Shown: positions 37,141 to 48,442 of the stretch, one piece after another | Position numbering within the stretch: the stretch's first letter is position 1 | Layout: each line of letters begins with the position of its first letter | NCBI GenBank assembly: GCA_037501455.1 | Contig: CM074855.1 | Coordinates: 58,721,001 to 58,785,000, forward strand | DNA length: 64,000 nt | DNA from: Lantana camara | Taxonomy: Eukaryota; Streptophyta; Magnoliopsida; Lamiales; Verbenaceae | Direction of reading: 5' to 3' | The notes under the pieces: model-generated | Seen by the model: only the letters and a program-made list of their open reading frames with translations | Databases searched by the model: none | Told to the model about the DNA's origin: nothing | Translations under genes and position numbers: made by a program

Positions 37141-40100
37141 TAGTATTGTGTACCATATGTGCCTATTTGATTAGAATAATAAGAACTTAGTCCTAAGCCT
37201 ATAATAGTTAATACTTTCAAGCGAAATTAGGACCGAGCAGTGGATTCTAGATGACTACCGGTACAGGTGAGGGTTAAAACATTTTCAACTGGAATCATGC
37301 CTATATCTATGTATCTATATAAAACTATTTCGAAACCTACCTATTATTTGATTTAGTCCCTATACATATTATTATACGATATCCCTCTTTATGAGGAAAA
37401 TACTTTTATGTCGGAATCAGGATCTTACCCGGACATTAAATACTCCAGTCCTATTATTAGTAAGAACTGATTCCCGACAAGCAAGAAAAATACTTTATAA
37501 TTATTATTATGGGCCCCGACGCTTAAACCGTGTCGAGCAATTACCCGGAAGGTATCGGGCCGAGGGTATTATTGGTGATCGGACCGCCACCAACTCTTGG
37601 TAGTGGTTTAGCTGGAGGTTAGTTACTCCACGCCAAGAGATATACAAGGGAGTGATAAGAGCTCCCAATTATTGTTACGTCACTGCAGGGTAGCTCCCTG
37701 GGCGCGACACAGGAGTTAAGGAGGTATTATCATTCTTGGTTTTATTGAAGTATCGGTACCGTGTACAGTGTCGTTACTGTTTTTACCAAATTATTAAGGA
37801 GTTATAGGTGGAGAGGCCTAGCTTGTGGGCATTAATGTTGTTATTACAAACGGTTCATATTTCTACAAATATTTCAAATTCCCCCTATCCCTGTTTTACA
37901 CATATCATGGGCCGTTTCATATTTTCCATATCCTATTGCTATTATTTTAGATCAAGACCTTCTTGATCATATTAATATACATGCATATACATATGCCTAT
38001 AAACTCTTACACCCCTTCACTTAGTCACTTTGACTAACCCTTCGCCTACTTTAAAATGCATGATTTCAGGCATCAAGGGACGGCAACTAGAGGTATCTTG
38101 AAGCATTACAATAGTAGGTTGGATCTAATCCTAAGCGTACACTGTCTTGAGCTTATTTTCCATAAAAGTAAACTATCTCATACCTTGTCCTTGCATGCTA
38201 TCCTGTTGTACTATTTGCGCACTACTTTGATCAATAATGATAATCCTTGTTCATTATATGTTATCCTCCCCGTTTATTGGCAATGTTTTAAATCCCTTTA
38301 TCTCCTGCTGCACTATGTCATGCACTTCACCCCTGTATTATCCTAACCGTTCGTCGTAGTATTTCCTGAGTGTTGGGTTTAACCTGTACTTAGGAAGTAT
38401 TACGGTGCGGAGGTTGTAGTGCTAGGGGAGGCGCTACACCATATGTGTTTTGAAGGAATTGTATGCTTGCTTAATTGATTATATGTGATATATCTTGATA
38501 TGATTATGAATTTTATGCTATAAATTCAATGTATAAACCTGAAATGACAACATGAACGTTTATGTGCTACTTTTATGCATGCATGAATGGTTTGCTTTGT
38601 TTAATTGTTTTGTATGTTGTGTATAGCTTCTTCCATAACTTACATATTTTGTTAATATGTTATATAATGTGTTAACTTTTATCTTATGAAATCATAATGT
38701 GATTTTGTTAATACATTTTGTGAATTATGATCCAATATGCCTTAAAATGCTCTTTAGCTTGCAAGCATGAATTGTTCCTGCATTTATTGACCTCATATGA
38801 TAACTTCTCGCTTCATTTATGACTCGCATGCATTGCAAACATGTTATAGTATGAGTTATGATTATTATATAGAGCTTATGGCTCGATTTAATACAAAATA
38901 TGAAAGATTAAAAACACATGAATATGAAACCACCATGTATTGAACGTTTTGAATGAATTACTTGAGTATATGACCTCATCACATGATTCATGCTTCTTAT
39001 GCATCTCATATCATGTGCATAACATGCCGTGCATCTATGTGGTTTCATGTTGAGTCAATTCTCACGAATACACATTGTTCCTTCTCTTGTACAGTTCGTT
39101 TCCAGGGCGGAGACTTACGAATTGAATAGGCACCCGTATTACTCATGATTTATGTCTCGTGGTATTCCAGGTGAGGGTGTTTTCGTTCTAGTTACATATT
39201 AAACCCTACAACCTTATGTGACGAGTTTAGCCAAAAACCTAATGTATATTTATATATGGTTTTCAAATGAATTTATCGAGTAAACATTTTCACAAGGATT
39301 ATGAGAAATATTATGTTTATCATGATTGGAAATTTTTTGGCGAGAGTATGATTATAAACATGATTATGAATGCACGGGCCCAGGGACTTAGTGCAAGTGG
39401 CTATCCGGGGAGGAAAGGGCCGATAGTGATCCCTTGTACTAGTCCCACCACATTTACGGTGATACCGGCCCTCGCTAGGAGGTTTAGCGGGGAATGGGAG
39501 CTGAGTGCCCTTGGGGGATTCATGTACCCCCTCTGGGTCAATGTATGGACCGGTGGTTGGGTCTTGCAAGCCCGTCCACCACCCGGAGGAAGAAGGTTGG
39601 AACTTATTTTATGATTATGATTATGTTATGATTGTTATGCACCGTGGGGGAAGGCTGGGACACGGATTGCCCAAACGACTATGTCTTATGTTCTGTTTTA
39701 TGGCTTGCATGTATTATAATGTATTGTGTGATCGTGTATCCAATATAATAATGATAATTGTCATACACGGTCGGAGTTTGGTTGGAGATTATGCACGCTC
39801 ACTCGCCGAGCCTTATTGATTATGTATGAATTATGAACTTAATGAATTTAATATGATTAGTCGTATAGTCCGAGCATTGCTTAGTTATTCTCTTGCCCTC
39901 TTGGGAACTAATTTTAAATAAAACTTTGCTCGGGATTTATGACTTGCATGTGCATGTTTCTATATATATTTATCGCTCCTGCTCACTCAGTCTTCTAGAG
40001 ACTGACCCCTCTTTCCCACTTTTCCAGTTTCTTGCAGGTTTTGCTAGGCGGGAGTCGAGTCTTAGTTTTCATGTCCGAGTCACTTGTACACTTGAGTCAC

Positions 40101-41982
40101 ATTTACATTATTATGATTAATTGTATCTCTTTATGTATTCGGGTCCGAGTGCCATTTATGATTCTTGATTATGAATTCGAGACAGATTGCATGCGTAGTT
40201 GAACCCGTTATTAGGATGCACGTTGGAATTTTAATTATGTTATGAAATTATTAGGCTTGTAGCCACTATTGGAATTCATGCATGGTATTATTGCTTCCGT
40301 ATTACATTATGGGTATTCTTGATTTATTGGTACAGTGTTAGATTCCGCCTAGCTAGGATATCTCTTATTTTGTCTCCCGTTCGCTATGAGTCCGGTTCAT
40401 GCTTGGATTATCCATTTCACGTGTGGACTAGACTTGTAGTGCGGGGAATGTGGCGCCTATCGTCCCGGGCGCTACAGTTTATAATATGGACTTTGAATTT
40501 TAAACGTTTAAGTTTGCATGCTCGTAATTTGCTCGTATGTGCCGGAATTCAATTTTGATTTTTGTGAAATTTTGATATGTGTGATATATGCGAGTTATGA
40601 ATGTGTTTTCATGCTCGTTTTAAGTTTTTGGGTTCATTTGTCGAGGTTTTAAACCTTAAGTTTTGACGAGGGACATGAGGGCCTAACTAGTTTTAGCGCG
40701 CCTCGTGTTTCGGAGGCCATAACTTGAGCTCGGGAATTCGGATTCGAATTCTGGAAGATGCGTTGGACTCGTAACAAAGAAAGGGAACTTTTGAACCTGG
40801 TTTGGTATTTTTCTAAGCCCATTTGGACCCCCGTTTTTCGGCCGGAACGAGCAGCTTGCACCAAAGCCACCTTCTTTGACTAGTGTTGTACTTGTGGGCC
40901 CAATTTAACCATGCTCAAGCCTGAACCCTTGGTTTATTTGATCATAACTCAGATCTCTCTCTCCCCTACCTATCCATTTCGAGACACACACCCCCAATGT
41001 AACGCCCGGTTTCCGGATGAACAGGTAAGCACGCCACGTGTCAGTTTGAGCGTAGGTTTATTTTATTTCTTTAAATTTATGATATATTCACATGCGACAT
41101 TTCATATTTTTATAAAATTCATGAAACATTGTTTATATAAATCATTTGATTTCATATCATCAAAAATATTATTTCATGACACGGAAAATATTTTCTTGCA
41201 TGAAATTAATGCCGAGAGTGATAAAACTACCAAATTGTCCCTAGTTAAATATTTTCTATAATTCTAGGGACTTAATTGCATAAACTCTTAGGGACTTGAT
41301 TGAGCATATTTTAAATTGTTGCATACCTAATCGCATGACTTCATAAATTAAGGGATTAAATTGCAATTAACACATTTCACAAAAATCAAGGATGATGAAT
41401 TACGTATCATCCCTTCTTGCACATTCCTTGATCATTTTTCATCAAATATTTCCCAACCAAAATTGCTCTCTCTCTCTCGGTATTCCAAGGAAGAAAAGGG
41501 AAGAAGATAATTTTCATTCAATCATCAAGATTTCAAGAAGTGTCTCAAGGAAATTAGGGAGATCATCATCATCATCTTCTTCTTCATCCATTTCTTAGCT
41601 TCAAGGTTGGTTTGGCATGAATTCATGATTCTTGATCATACATGGGATAGCTAGGGTTTGAGTTTGATATGCTAGATGACTTGTTAGTTGTGTAAAGCAT
41701 GAGTAAATGATCATAACATGAATTATTGCATGATTTCTAGCTTGAATATGTGAATATTTGGCATAAGTGATCAAGGTTGATCATAAGCTTGAAACCTTGG
41801 AAATCTTATTGATATTGCATGTTTGATGTGTTTAAGTGTGGTATTGTTATGCCATAAGTGTGGAGACATCATATTCTCAGAAATTATTGCATTTGGGGTT
41901 CAAGAATGGATTTTTGTTGCTTGCTTGAGCCATTGCCGAGAGCTTCCCCTGTTTCTGCTCTGTTTTTCCAGTTGCAGAAACT

Positions 41983-42213
41983 GGGAACGACCGTTCCCAG
42001 CCTCAAGGCTTTGTGGGAACGGGCGTTCCCATCTCTTTTCAAATAAAAGGGGCGGCCGAGCATGGGAACGGCCGTTCCCATTTTGGCCTTGCGCCGGAAG
42101 GGCCGTTCCCAGCTCAAAGACGCGTTTAAAAAGGGGGAAAACGTTACCGCGTTTTTCTGGGCAACGGGAACGACCGTTCCCATTTTTCAAAGGGGAACGG
42201 AACGGCCGTTCCC
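41983..42213 (+). repeat. Array of six GGGAACGNCCGTTCCC palindromes (5' LTR)
   Basis: Copies: 41983-41998 (GGGAACGACCGTTCCC), 42015-42030 (GGGAACGGGCGTTCCC), 42064-42079 (GGGAACGGCCGTTCCC, perfect), 42096-42110 (left arm mutated), 42166-42181 and 42199-42212 (GGAACGGCCGTTCC). The open frames crossing this array in several phases are by-products of the repeats. Confidence 0.9.
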
Positions 42214-43200
42214 ACCTGAATTGCAGTGTAAAATTCACTGCATAAAATTACGAAATTAGCCCCTCGATCCAACGACTTCTTTGACCCCGAATTGCTATAA
42301 TATGTGCTAATATGATGTGAAACGAAAAGTTATCATACCACATTGCATTTTCATGGTCGTCTCGACACATTTCCGCCGTTCGTCATATTTTGGTCATTTT
42401 AGGTCATGTCTCACGAATGTACATCGTATTTGCACAGGTCACGAGGGCGTGGACGGGGAGCAAGCTCCTTAGAACGCTTATTTATTATATTTTGCAAGAA
42501 AGGTGAGGTTTTGTTTTGGTAAAACGAACCCTATAACCCTTATGTGCTAGTTTTTGGCCAAAACGTATTATACTTATAAACGATTTCAAAGTTATAAACA
42601 TTTCCAAGCAAGAAAGTATTGATTATCATGATTTCAAGTACGTTTGGCGAGTACATGATTGCACGTGGGCCCGAGGGTAATTCTTGAGCCAACCTGGAAA
42701 GCAAGGGCTGACGGGTAACTCCTGAATTATCCTCACATTGTTGGGATCACCCCCGAAGCCACTAGGAGATTAGTGGTGGAAGGAGTTCCGTGTCTAGAGG
42801 GTCATGTCCTCTACACACACCATGTCGTGGATAGTCGAGCCTTGCAAACTCGCTATCACCCGGAGGAAGAAGGAGACTGGGGATTAATCCGGCATGTCGG
42901 GTTATCCTCGGGTTATTGCATGATTTCAAGCATGAACTTGTTTATATGAGCACTAAATAAATTGCATGATCACATATTTATCAAGCAAGCAAGCATGATC
43001 ATGTATTGTTCACGATTGGGAGTTCGGTTGGAGATTGCCCTTGCTCGCCGGGGCCACATGTTCATGACATTGACAAGCATGATTAAATAAACGTGTTAAA
43101 ATGATTGGTTGTACTCTCGGGCAAAGATTAAATTCTTGAAATATATATTCCTTTCATTTCTAAAAGTCTTCACCCGAGGCTACACCTTGCATGTGATGTG

Positions 43201-43242
43201 TATATATATTTATTGCCCCTCACTCAGTCTTCAGTAGACTGA
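43201..43242 (+). promoter_or_regulatory. Putative LTR core promoter: TATA and start-site hairpin
   Basis: TATATATAT at 43201-43209 is followed 15 nt later by TCAGTC (43224-43229), loop TTCAGTA and GACTGA (43237-43242). The same order occurs in nearly every related LTR here. If TATA places the start about 25-30 nt downstream, the hairpin lies at or near the 5' end of the genomic RNA. The start site is inferred. Confidence 0.5.
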
Positions 43243-43278
43243 TACTGCACTTTTCAGGTACCTTTTGAGCATGGTCGT

Positions 43279-43558
43279 GCTAGGCGGGAGTTGTTCGAGT
43301 CTTGCATTTCCACGGGTCTAGTTCATACCCTTGTTGTATAGTATTTTGAGACATTTCATGTTATGATCGTCCTTATCGCATTTTGGATACTTACTGATGT
43401 ATATTATCGAGGGATGATTATGTAGTGATAGTTAATTGGTACCTATATGTATCTATGCAATAAGTATGGTACCTATATATATATATGAATGACTTTATTG
43501 CTTCCGCTTTTCTATTCATGTTTGTTTTGATTATGTTGGGGAGAGTGTCCCGCCTAGC
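43279..43558 (+). repeat. Long-range inverted repeat arms in R-U5
   Basis: GCTAGGCGGGA (43279-43289) and TCCCGCCTAGC (43548-43558) are perfect 11-nt complements enclosing 258 nt. The same pair is at 50760-50770 and 51029-51039 in the 3' LTR. The arms recur with compensatory changes in other LTR families of this window. Confidence 0.85.
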
Positions 43559-43686
43559 TCGTTATTTTTATGGTCACCCGTTCGCTGTAGTCTTGGTTTA
43601 TGTATGAACGGTCCATTTCATACGTGGATCGAGGCTATAGTGCGGGGGATGTGGCGCTTTGGGGTTTAGGGTGCTACATCTACAGG

Positions 43687-43698
43687 TGGTATCAGAGC
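43687..43698 (+). other. Primer binding site (initiator Met tRNA type)
   Basis: TGGTATCAGAGC lies two bases after the 5' LTR end, complementary to the 3' end of plant initiator methionine tRNA. Confidence 0.9.
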
Positions 43699-43933
43699 CC
43701 GGTTGCAAAACCGAGGTTCTCGAGTCGTGTCAAGTCAGTCTAGGTCGCACGGCATAGGATTATGTGGTATTTGGGAGTCTGCATTGGGTTGATTTACTTG
43801 ATTTACTCCCTTAATCGCATTAATTGAACTACTTGACCTTCCTTGAACACGTGCTACTTGATATTATGGAAATTGTGTGCACACATTTGCATTTATTGAT
43901 CAAGCCATGCATGTTTAGTGATCTGATTTCAGG

Positions 43934-46900
43934 ATGGAGCACGATAGACGTTCCAGTGGCCGATCCTCGAGGCACAGGCATCATCACCGTCGACATCATC
44001 GCCGCGAGAGATCACCACCTCCTCCACCTGCTCAGGCACAGCCCCAAGATTTCATGAATGCAGTAGTGGGGCTAATTGATCAGAGGTTACAGGAAAGGGT
44101 ACCTCCACCACCACCACCAGTGCAGGTAGCACCTCCGGAGAACCCCATTTCTGCTATTCTGCGAGAGTTTCAGAATCAGCGTCCCCCGAAGTTCTATAAG
44201 GGAGACGATATACAGGCAGAAATGTGGCTAAAGGAGATCGAGAGGATATGGCAGCTTATTCCTTGCGACAGTCAGGAGAAGGCTCGTTGCACCCTCACTC
44301 TTATTCAGGGCGAGGCCTACTCCTGGTGGGAGAGCACTCAGATTGTTCTGGAGGCAGCCGGGACCGAGATTACTTGGGAGGTCTTCGTACGGGAGTTCAG
44401 AAATAAGTATATTCCTCCAGCTTCCCGTACCCGCAGGTTGAGGGAGTTTACAGAATTAAAGCAGGGAGGTAGGTCCGTGGGTCAGCATATCGCCGAGTTC
44501 GAGAGGCTTTCTCGCTATGCACCTAACATAGCGAATGATGACTTTCACAAGGCGATGCAGTTCGTTCAGGGGTTAAGGCCGGACATCCAGGATGCACTGA
44601 AAGCAGCCAATACTAGCACCTGGGCAAAAGCTACAGCAAAAGCCCTAAAAGTTGAAGATTCCGATAGTGCTAGGAGGGCTACTCAGCGAGCAGGACAGGC
44701 TTCAGGCTCGAGATCAGGCCAGGGATCGAGCGCAGGAAAAAGGCCGATGACTTACCCTACACCTCCAGCTCAGAGGGACACCGGGAAGAAACCTAAGTAC
44801 ACCGGGCCATTTCCGAGAGGTCCAAGAGCTCCCGCACCACCCCAGCCACCTCAGAGACCGAGATGCAGCTGGTGTGGACTTACTACGCACACCTATGATA
44901 ACTGCAGGCGCCGGTTGGGCTTATGTTTGATTTGTGGGAGTAACGAGCACCTGGTTGACGGTTGTCCGGATCGCCAGGATCCACCCCCTACAGGACCGAG
45001 GCCACTTGTGAGGGCTCGAGCTTATGCACTTGCTGGAGAGGAGAGGGATGCCGAGATTGACCCCGCTGCAGTAGTTGAAGGTATTATTTGCATTCATGGC
45101 ACGAACATCCATACATTATTTGATCCAGGAGCTACACACTCCTTTCTTGTGCACTCTATTGCTATTACTTTGCCTTTGCCTGCTATGTGTACTTCTGTGC
45201 GCTATATAGTTAGTACTCCTTTCGGTAGTAGGCGAGAGACGGATCAGGTTTACAGGGATGTTCCAGTTGTAATTGAAGGCCGGGAGTTTCTGACCGATTT
45301 CATTGTGATGCCAATGGAGAGATACGGGGCTATTCTGGGGATGGATTGGCTTTACAGACATTTTGCTACTGTGGATTGTCGGGCTAAGAAGGTTCAGTTG
45401 GGTTCAGAGGTTGTTACGGGCTGTACTTCGAAGACCGTACCCTTACTTTCGGTTTCAGAGGCTCAGAGATTAATCAGAGACGGGGCTACAGGGTTCATTG
45501 CTTACATTTTGAACAAGCCCAAAGATCAGGTGAAATTAGAGGACACAGAAGTGGTAAAGGAATTTCCCGAGGTATTCCCAGAGAAGTTGGATTCTTTGCC
45601 TCCTGAACGAGAGATTGAATTTGTGATCGATTTATTCCCGAATGCCGAGCCGTATTCAAAGACTCCGTACCGGATGGCTCCAGCTGAGTTGAAGGAATTA
45701 AAGATTCAGCTTGAGGCATTGTTGGAAGTTGGGTACATTCGGCCAAGTTCTTCGCCGTGGGGAGCACCGGTGTTGTTTGTAAAGAAAAAGGACGGGACTT
45801 TGAGAATGTGCATCGATTACAGGGAGTTGAACAGGATGACTATTAAGAACAAGTATCCCCTCCCACATATTGAGGAGTTGTTCGATATACTCCAGGGTTC
45901 CAAGGTTTATTCGAAATTGGATTTAAGGCAGGGATACTATCAGCTGCGAATCCGAGCAGAGGACATTCCAAAGACAGGATTCAATACTCGGTACGGGCAC
46001 TATGAGTTCGTGGTTATGCCGTTTGGATTGACTAATGCCCCTGCAGCTTTTATGGATATGATGCACCGGATATTCAGGCCTTTCCTCGACAAGTTCGTGG
46101 TAATATTTATCGATGACATTCTGGTTTTCTCAAAATCAGCCGAGGAGCACGCGAGACATCTCAGGCTCGTTCTTCAGACTCTGAAAGAGCATCAGTTGTT
46201 TGCTAAGTTCAGCAAGTGTGAGTTTTGGATCGATCGGGTTTCCTTCTTGGGGCATGTGATTTCAGGAAAAGGGTTGGAAGTCGATCCCTCGAAAATTGAG
46301 GTCGTGCTCACGTGGGAGAAACCAAAGAACGCCTCGGAGATTAGAAGCTTCTTGGGATTGGCCGGTTATTACAGGAGATTCGTTCAGGACTTCTCCAAGA
46401 TTGCGGCACCGTTAACCCGGTTGACAAAGAAGGATGTTAAGTTTGTCTGGGACGAGAAGTGTGATCAAAGTTTTAACTTTCTGAAAGAAAAGTTAGTCTC
46501 AGCTCCGGTGTTAACGCTTCCCGAGGGTTCAGAGGAGTATGCAGTGTATACAGATGCTTCTAAAGAAGGCTTAGGTTGTGTTTTGACTCAGAAAGGAAAA
46601 GTGATTGCCTATGCTTCCCGAAAGCTAAAGGAATATGAAAGGAATTATCCAACACACGACCTAGAGCTTGCAGCCGTGATCTTTGCTCTCGGGAAATGGA
46701 GACATTATCTTTACGGGACTTCCTTTGAGATTTTTACCGACCACAAGAGCCTCCAGTATTTATTCACGCAGAAGGATTTGAATATGAGGCAACGGCGTTG
46801 GATGGAAAAGTTGGAAGACTATGATTGTACAATCAAATACCATCCCGGGAAAGCCAATGTGGTCGCCGATGCCCTTAGCAGGAAGGCGAGTGTATCGAGT

Positions 46901-48442
46901 TTGGAAATAAAGGAAAGTGAGGAAGTTGTCCCGATTGTGTTAAAGGCTCGGGTTTCTAATATCACAATTCAGCCGGAATTAAAGCATCGGTTATTTGAGG
47001 CTCAGAATAAGGATCCGGAAGTACAGAAGCTTGTAAGTAAAGCTAAGGATGACCCGGAGAGTCCGTTTGGGTTTGATGAGACCGGGTTGCTTCGGTTTAA
47101 GAATAGAGTAGTAGTACCTGAGGATGTGAGACGGGTCCTACTCGAAGAAGCTCACAAGTCAGCCTACTCGATCCACCCAGGAGGAAATAAGATGTACAAG
47201 GATTTGAAACAATATTATTGGTGGAACGGGTTGAAAAGAGACGTGGCAGAATACGTGAAACATTGCTTGACTTGTCAGAAAGTGAAAGCTGAGCATCAAA
47301 AACCCGCGGGACTTCTACAACCGTTACCTATTCCCGAGTGGAAGTGGGAACAAGTAACGATGGACTTTGTTTCCGGATTACCGAAGGTTAAAGGCGGGTT
47401 TGATGGAATCTGGGTAATCGTGGATAGATTTACAAAGTCTGCTCACTTTCTAACCGTCCGGATGTCCTATAAGATTCCGAAGTTGGCTGAAATCTATAAC
47501 AGAGAGATCATTCGACTTCATGGCATTCCGGTGAGCATAGTTTCAGACCGAGACCCGAGGTTTACTTCTAAGTTGTGGCAGGAATTACAGGCTGTCTTGG
47601 GAACGAAACTTAAGTTCAGTACAGCATTCCACCCGCAAACAGACGGTCAGACTGAAAGATTAATCAGGTATTTGGAAGATCTTCTTCGGGCTTGCGCGAT
47701 GGATTTTCAGAACTCTTGGGCAGAACAGCTTCCCTTGATCGAGTTTGCTTATAATAACAGCTTTCAGGCTTCGATCGGGATGGCTCCTTACGAGTTACTT
47801 TATGGAAGAAAGTGCCGATCTCCGTTGTTCTTCGACTTGGAAGAATGGAAATGGTCGAAACAGGAAGGGGTAAAGAGAGGTGAAAGATTCGAAAGGCCTT
47901 CCAAAGTCGTTCAAGCTATGATTGAAAAGGTTCAAATGATTCAACAACAGATGAAAGCCGCACAAGATAGGCAAAAGAGCTATGCCGATAAGCGCCGAAG
48001 AGATCTAGAATTTGAAGTTGGTGACCGGGTATTCTTGAAGGTGTCACCAAGGAAAGGTTTCACCCAGATCGGGAAAGGAGGAAAACTTAATCCTCGCTAC
48101 TTAGGTCCGTTTGAGATTCTTGAAAGAATAGGCGAGGTGGCCTATCGACTGGACCTACCGCCGAGTCTTACGGGGATTCACAACGTGTTTCATGTTTCAC
48201 AATTAAGGAAATATTACCCCGATGAGACTACGATTCTCCCCGTGGAAGAAGTTGAGCTGGAACCGAATTTGACATTTATTCAGAGGCCGGTTAGAATCAT
48301 GGATCGGAAATTTCAAGAGTTGAGAAACCGGAGGATTCCCATGGTTAAAGTGTTGTGGAGAAGCGACAAGACCGAGGAAGCTACATGGGAAACCGAGGAT
48401 AAAATGAAACGGTTCCACCCGGAGTTGTTCGAGCAAGACTAG
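43934..48442 (+). CDS. Gag-pol polyprotein, Tekay-type chromovirus
   Basis: This single 1502-residue frame encodes all functions for retrotransposition in cytoplasmic particles and integration in the nucleus. Order: basic, proline-rich start; gag capsid region (about 55-235); two CCHC knuckles ([14 protein letters not shown] at 311, [14 protein letters not shown] at 331); protease with FDPGATHSF (Asp397, DPG instead of the usual DT/SG); RT with FIDD at 725-728; RNase H starting YTDAS (Asp874); integrase zinc finger (His1074, Cys1111, Cys1114); and catalytic Asp1144, Asp1205 and Glu1241 with D,D-35-E spacing. A GPF motif follows near 1392. The tail [19 protein letters not shown] is chromodomain-like. 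The ATG is preceded by TTTCAGG, as in the relative at 23327. No break is seen. Confidence 0.95.
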   Translation: MEHDRRSSGRSSRHRHHHRRHHRRERSPPPPPAQAQPQDFMNAVVGLIDQRLQERVPPPPPPVQVAPPENPISAILREFQNQRPPKFYKGDDIQAEMWLKEIERIWQLIPCDSQEKARCTLTLIQGEAYSWWESTQIVLEAAGTEITWEVFVREFRNKYIPPASRTRRLREFTELKQGGRSVGQHIAEFERLSRYAPNIANDDFHKAMQFVQGLRPDIQDALKAANTSTWAKATAKALKVEDSDSARRATQRAGQASGSRSGQGSSAGKRPMTYPTPPAQRDTGKKPKYTGPFPRGPRAPAPPQPPQRPRCSWCGLTTHTYDNCRRRLGLCLICGSNEHLVDGCPDRQDPPPTGPRPLVRARAYALAGEERDAEIDPAAVVEGIICIHGTNIHTLFDPGATHSFLVHSIAITLPLPAMCTSVRYIVSTPFGSRRETDQVYRDVPVVIEGREFLTDFIVMPMERYGAILGMDWLYRHFATVDCRAKKVQLGSEVVTGCTSKTVPLLSVSEAQRLIRDGATGFIAYILNKPKDQVKLEDTEVVKEFPEVFPEKLDSLPPEREIEFVIDLFPNAEPYSKTPYRMAPAELKELKIQLEALLEVGYIRPSSSPWGAPVLFVKKKDGTLRMCIDYRELNRMTIKNKYPLPHIEELFDILQGSKVYSKLDLRQGYYQLRIRAEDIPKTGFNTRYGHYEFVVMPFGLTNAPAAFMDMMHRIFRPFLDKFVVIFIDDILVFSKSAEEHARHLRLVLQTLKEHQLFAKFSKCEFWIDRVSFLGHVISGKGLEVDPSKIEVVLTWEKPKNASEIRSFLGLAGYYRRFVQDFSKIAAPLTRLTKKDVKFVWDEKCDQSFNFLKEKLVSAPVLTLPEGSEEYAVYTDASKEGLGCVLTQKGKVIAYASRKLKEYERNYPTHDLELAAVIFALGKWRHYLYGTSFEIFTDHKSLQYLFTQKDLNMRQRRWMEKLEDYDCTIKYHPGKANVVADALSRKASVSSLEIKESEEVVPIVLKARVSNITIQPELKHRLFEAQNKDPEVQKLVSKAKDDPESPFGFDETGLLRFKNRVVVPEDVRRVLLEEAHKSAYSIHPGGNKMYKDLKQYYWWNGLKRDVAEYVKHCLTCQKVKAEHQKPAGLLQPLPIPEWKWEQVTMDFVSGLPKVKGGFDGIWVIVDRFTKSAHFLTVRMSYKIPKLAEIYNREIIRLHGIPVSIVSDRDPRFTSKLWQELQAVLGTKLKFSTAFHPQTDGQTERLIRYLEDLLRACAMDFQNSWAEQLPLIEFAYNNSFQASIGMAPYELLYGRKCRSPLFFDLEEWKWSKQEGVKRGERFERPSKVVQAMIEKVQMIQQQMKAAQDRQKSYADKRRRDLEFEVGDRVFLKVSPRKGFTQIGKGGKLNPRYLGPFEILERIGEVAYRLDLPPSLTGIHNVFHVSQLRKYYPDETTILPVEEVELEPNLTFIQRPVRIMDRKFQELRNRRIPMVKVLWRSDKTEEATWETEDKMKRFHPELFEQD

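Larger units (their letters stand above)
15277..37145 (-). mobile_element. CACTA (En/Spm) transposon, with nested gypsy element
   Basis: The left end is CACTACAGGAAAAACAGG at 15277. The right end, read on the minus strand, is TACTACAAAAACAGC from 37145, so the terminal C has mutated. Both ends continue into TTGAGACGC. Subterminal regions are dense in GACGC/GCGTC motifs. On the minus strand the order is TNP2-like transposase (34255 to 30715), then TnpA-like gene (30539 to 26966), the classic two-gene CACTA layout. A gypsy element (15975-26671) is nested near the left end; without it the CACTA would be about 11.2 kb. The flanking trinucleotides TGA and TTG do not match, so the 3-bp target duplication is lost or mis-set. 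It lies within LTR-A. Confidence 0.85.
9580..38438 (+). mobile_element. Solo LTR-A (gypsy-like), split by LTR-B and CACTA
   Basis: LTR-A starts TGTAACATCCCG at 9580 and ends GGCGCTACA at 38438. It is flanked by CCATA at 9575-9579 and CCATA at 38439-38443, a perfect 5-bp target duplication recovered across 28.9 kb, which strongly supports this pairing of ends. Its own pieces are 9580-10954, 14787-15276 and 37146-38438, about 3.2 kb. No internal domain remains, so it is a solo LTR formed by recombination between LTRs. A hairpin TTAGTCA/TGACTAA lies at 38021-38037 after TATA-like DNA. I did not find the GCTAGGCGG arms in it. Confidence 0.85.
2629..40476 (+). mobile_element. 3' LTR of element E1, split by nested insertions
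   Basis: The LTR starts TGTAACGCCCCG at 2629 and ends GGCGCTACA at 40476. Its own sequence is in three pieces: 2629-3367, 8875-9579 and 38444-40476, about 3.5 kb in total. It is interrupted by a Helitron (3368-8874) and by solo LTR-A with its cargo (9580-38438, flanked by CCATA). The third piece carries the shared 3' LTR signature: TATA-like DNA near 39960, hairpin 39987-40005, inverted-repeat arms 40043-40053 and 40343-40353, and GTGCGGGGAATGTGG before the end. GGTCG..CGACC palindromes lie at 9064-9110. Target duplication cannot be checked because the left end is outside the window. Confidence 0.75.
40998..43684 (+). mobile_element. 5' LTR of the intact Tekay element
   Basis: It starts TGTAACGCCCGG and ends GCTACATCTACA, 2687 bp. 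It includes the palindrome array (41983-42213), TATA-like DNA at 43201-43209, a hairpin at 43224-43242, inverted-repeat arms at 43279-43289 and 43548-43558, and AGTGCGGGGGATGTGG near 43639. The end was set two bases before the primer site and by the CCCAA duplication. Confidence 0.95.

Noticed and set aside
15274..37148. 3-bp target duplication for the CACTA element
   Set aside because: The flanking bases are TGA and TTG, which do not match. The element is called from its termini and genes, not from a duplication.
41823..42245. Overlapping open frames on both strands (RERPFP-like peptides) in the LTR
   Set aside because: They are produced by the palindrome array read in several phases. The same frames recur in the other LTR (49304-49726), and no domain is seen.
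43687..43698. tRNA gene signal from TGGTATCAGAGC
   Set aside because: Only the primer-binding complement is present; there is no cloverleaf or A/B box around it.
43934..48442. Centromeric (CRM-type) chromovirus
   Set aside because: The C-terminal tail and very long LTRs fit Tekay/Del better, and I see no CR motif extending into the LTR as in CRM elements.
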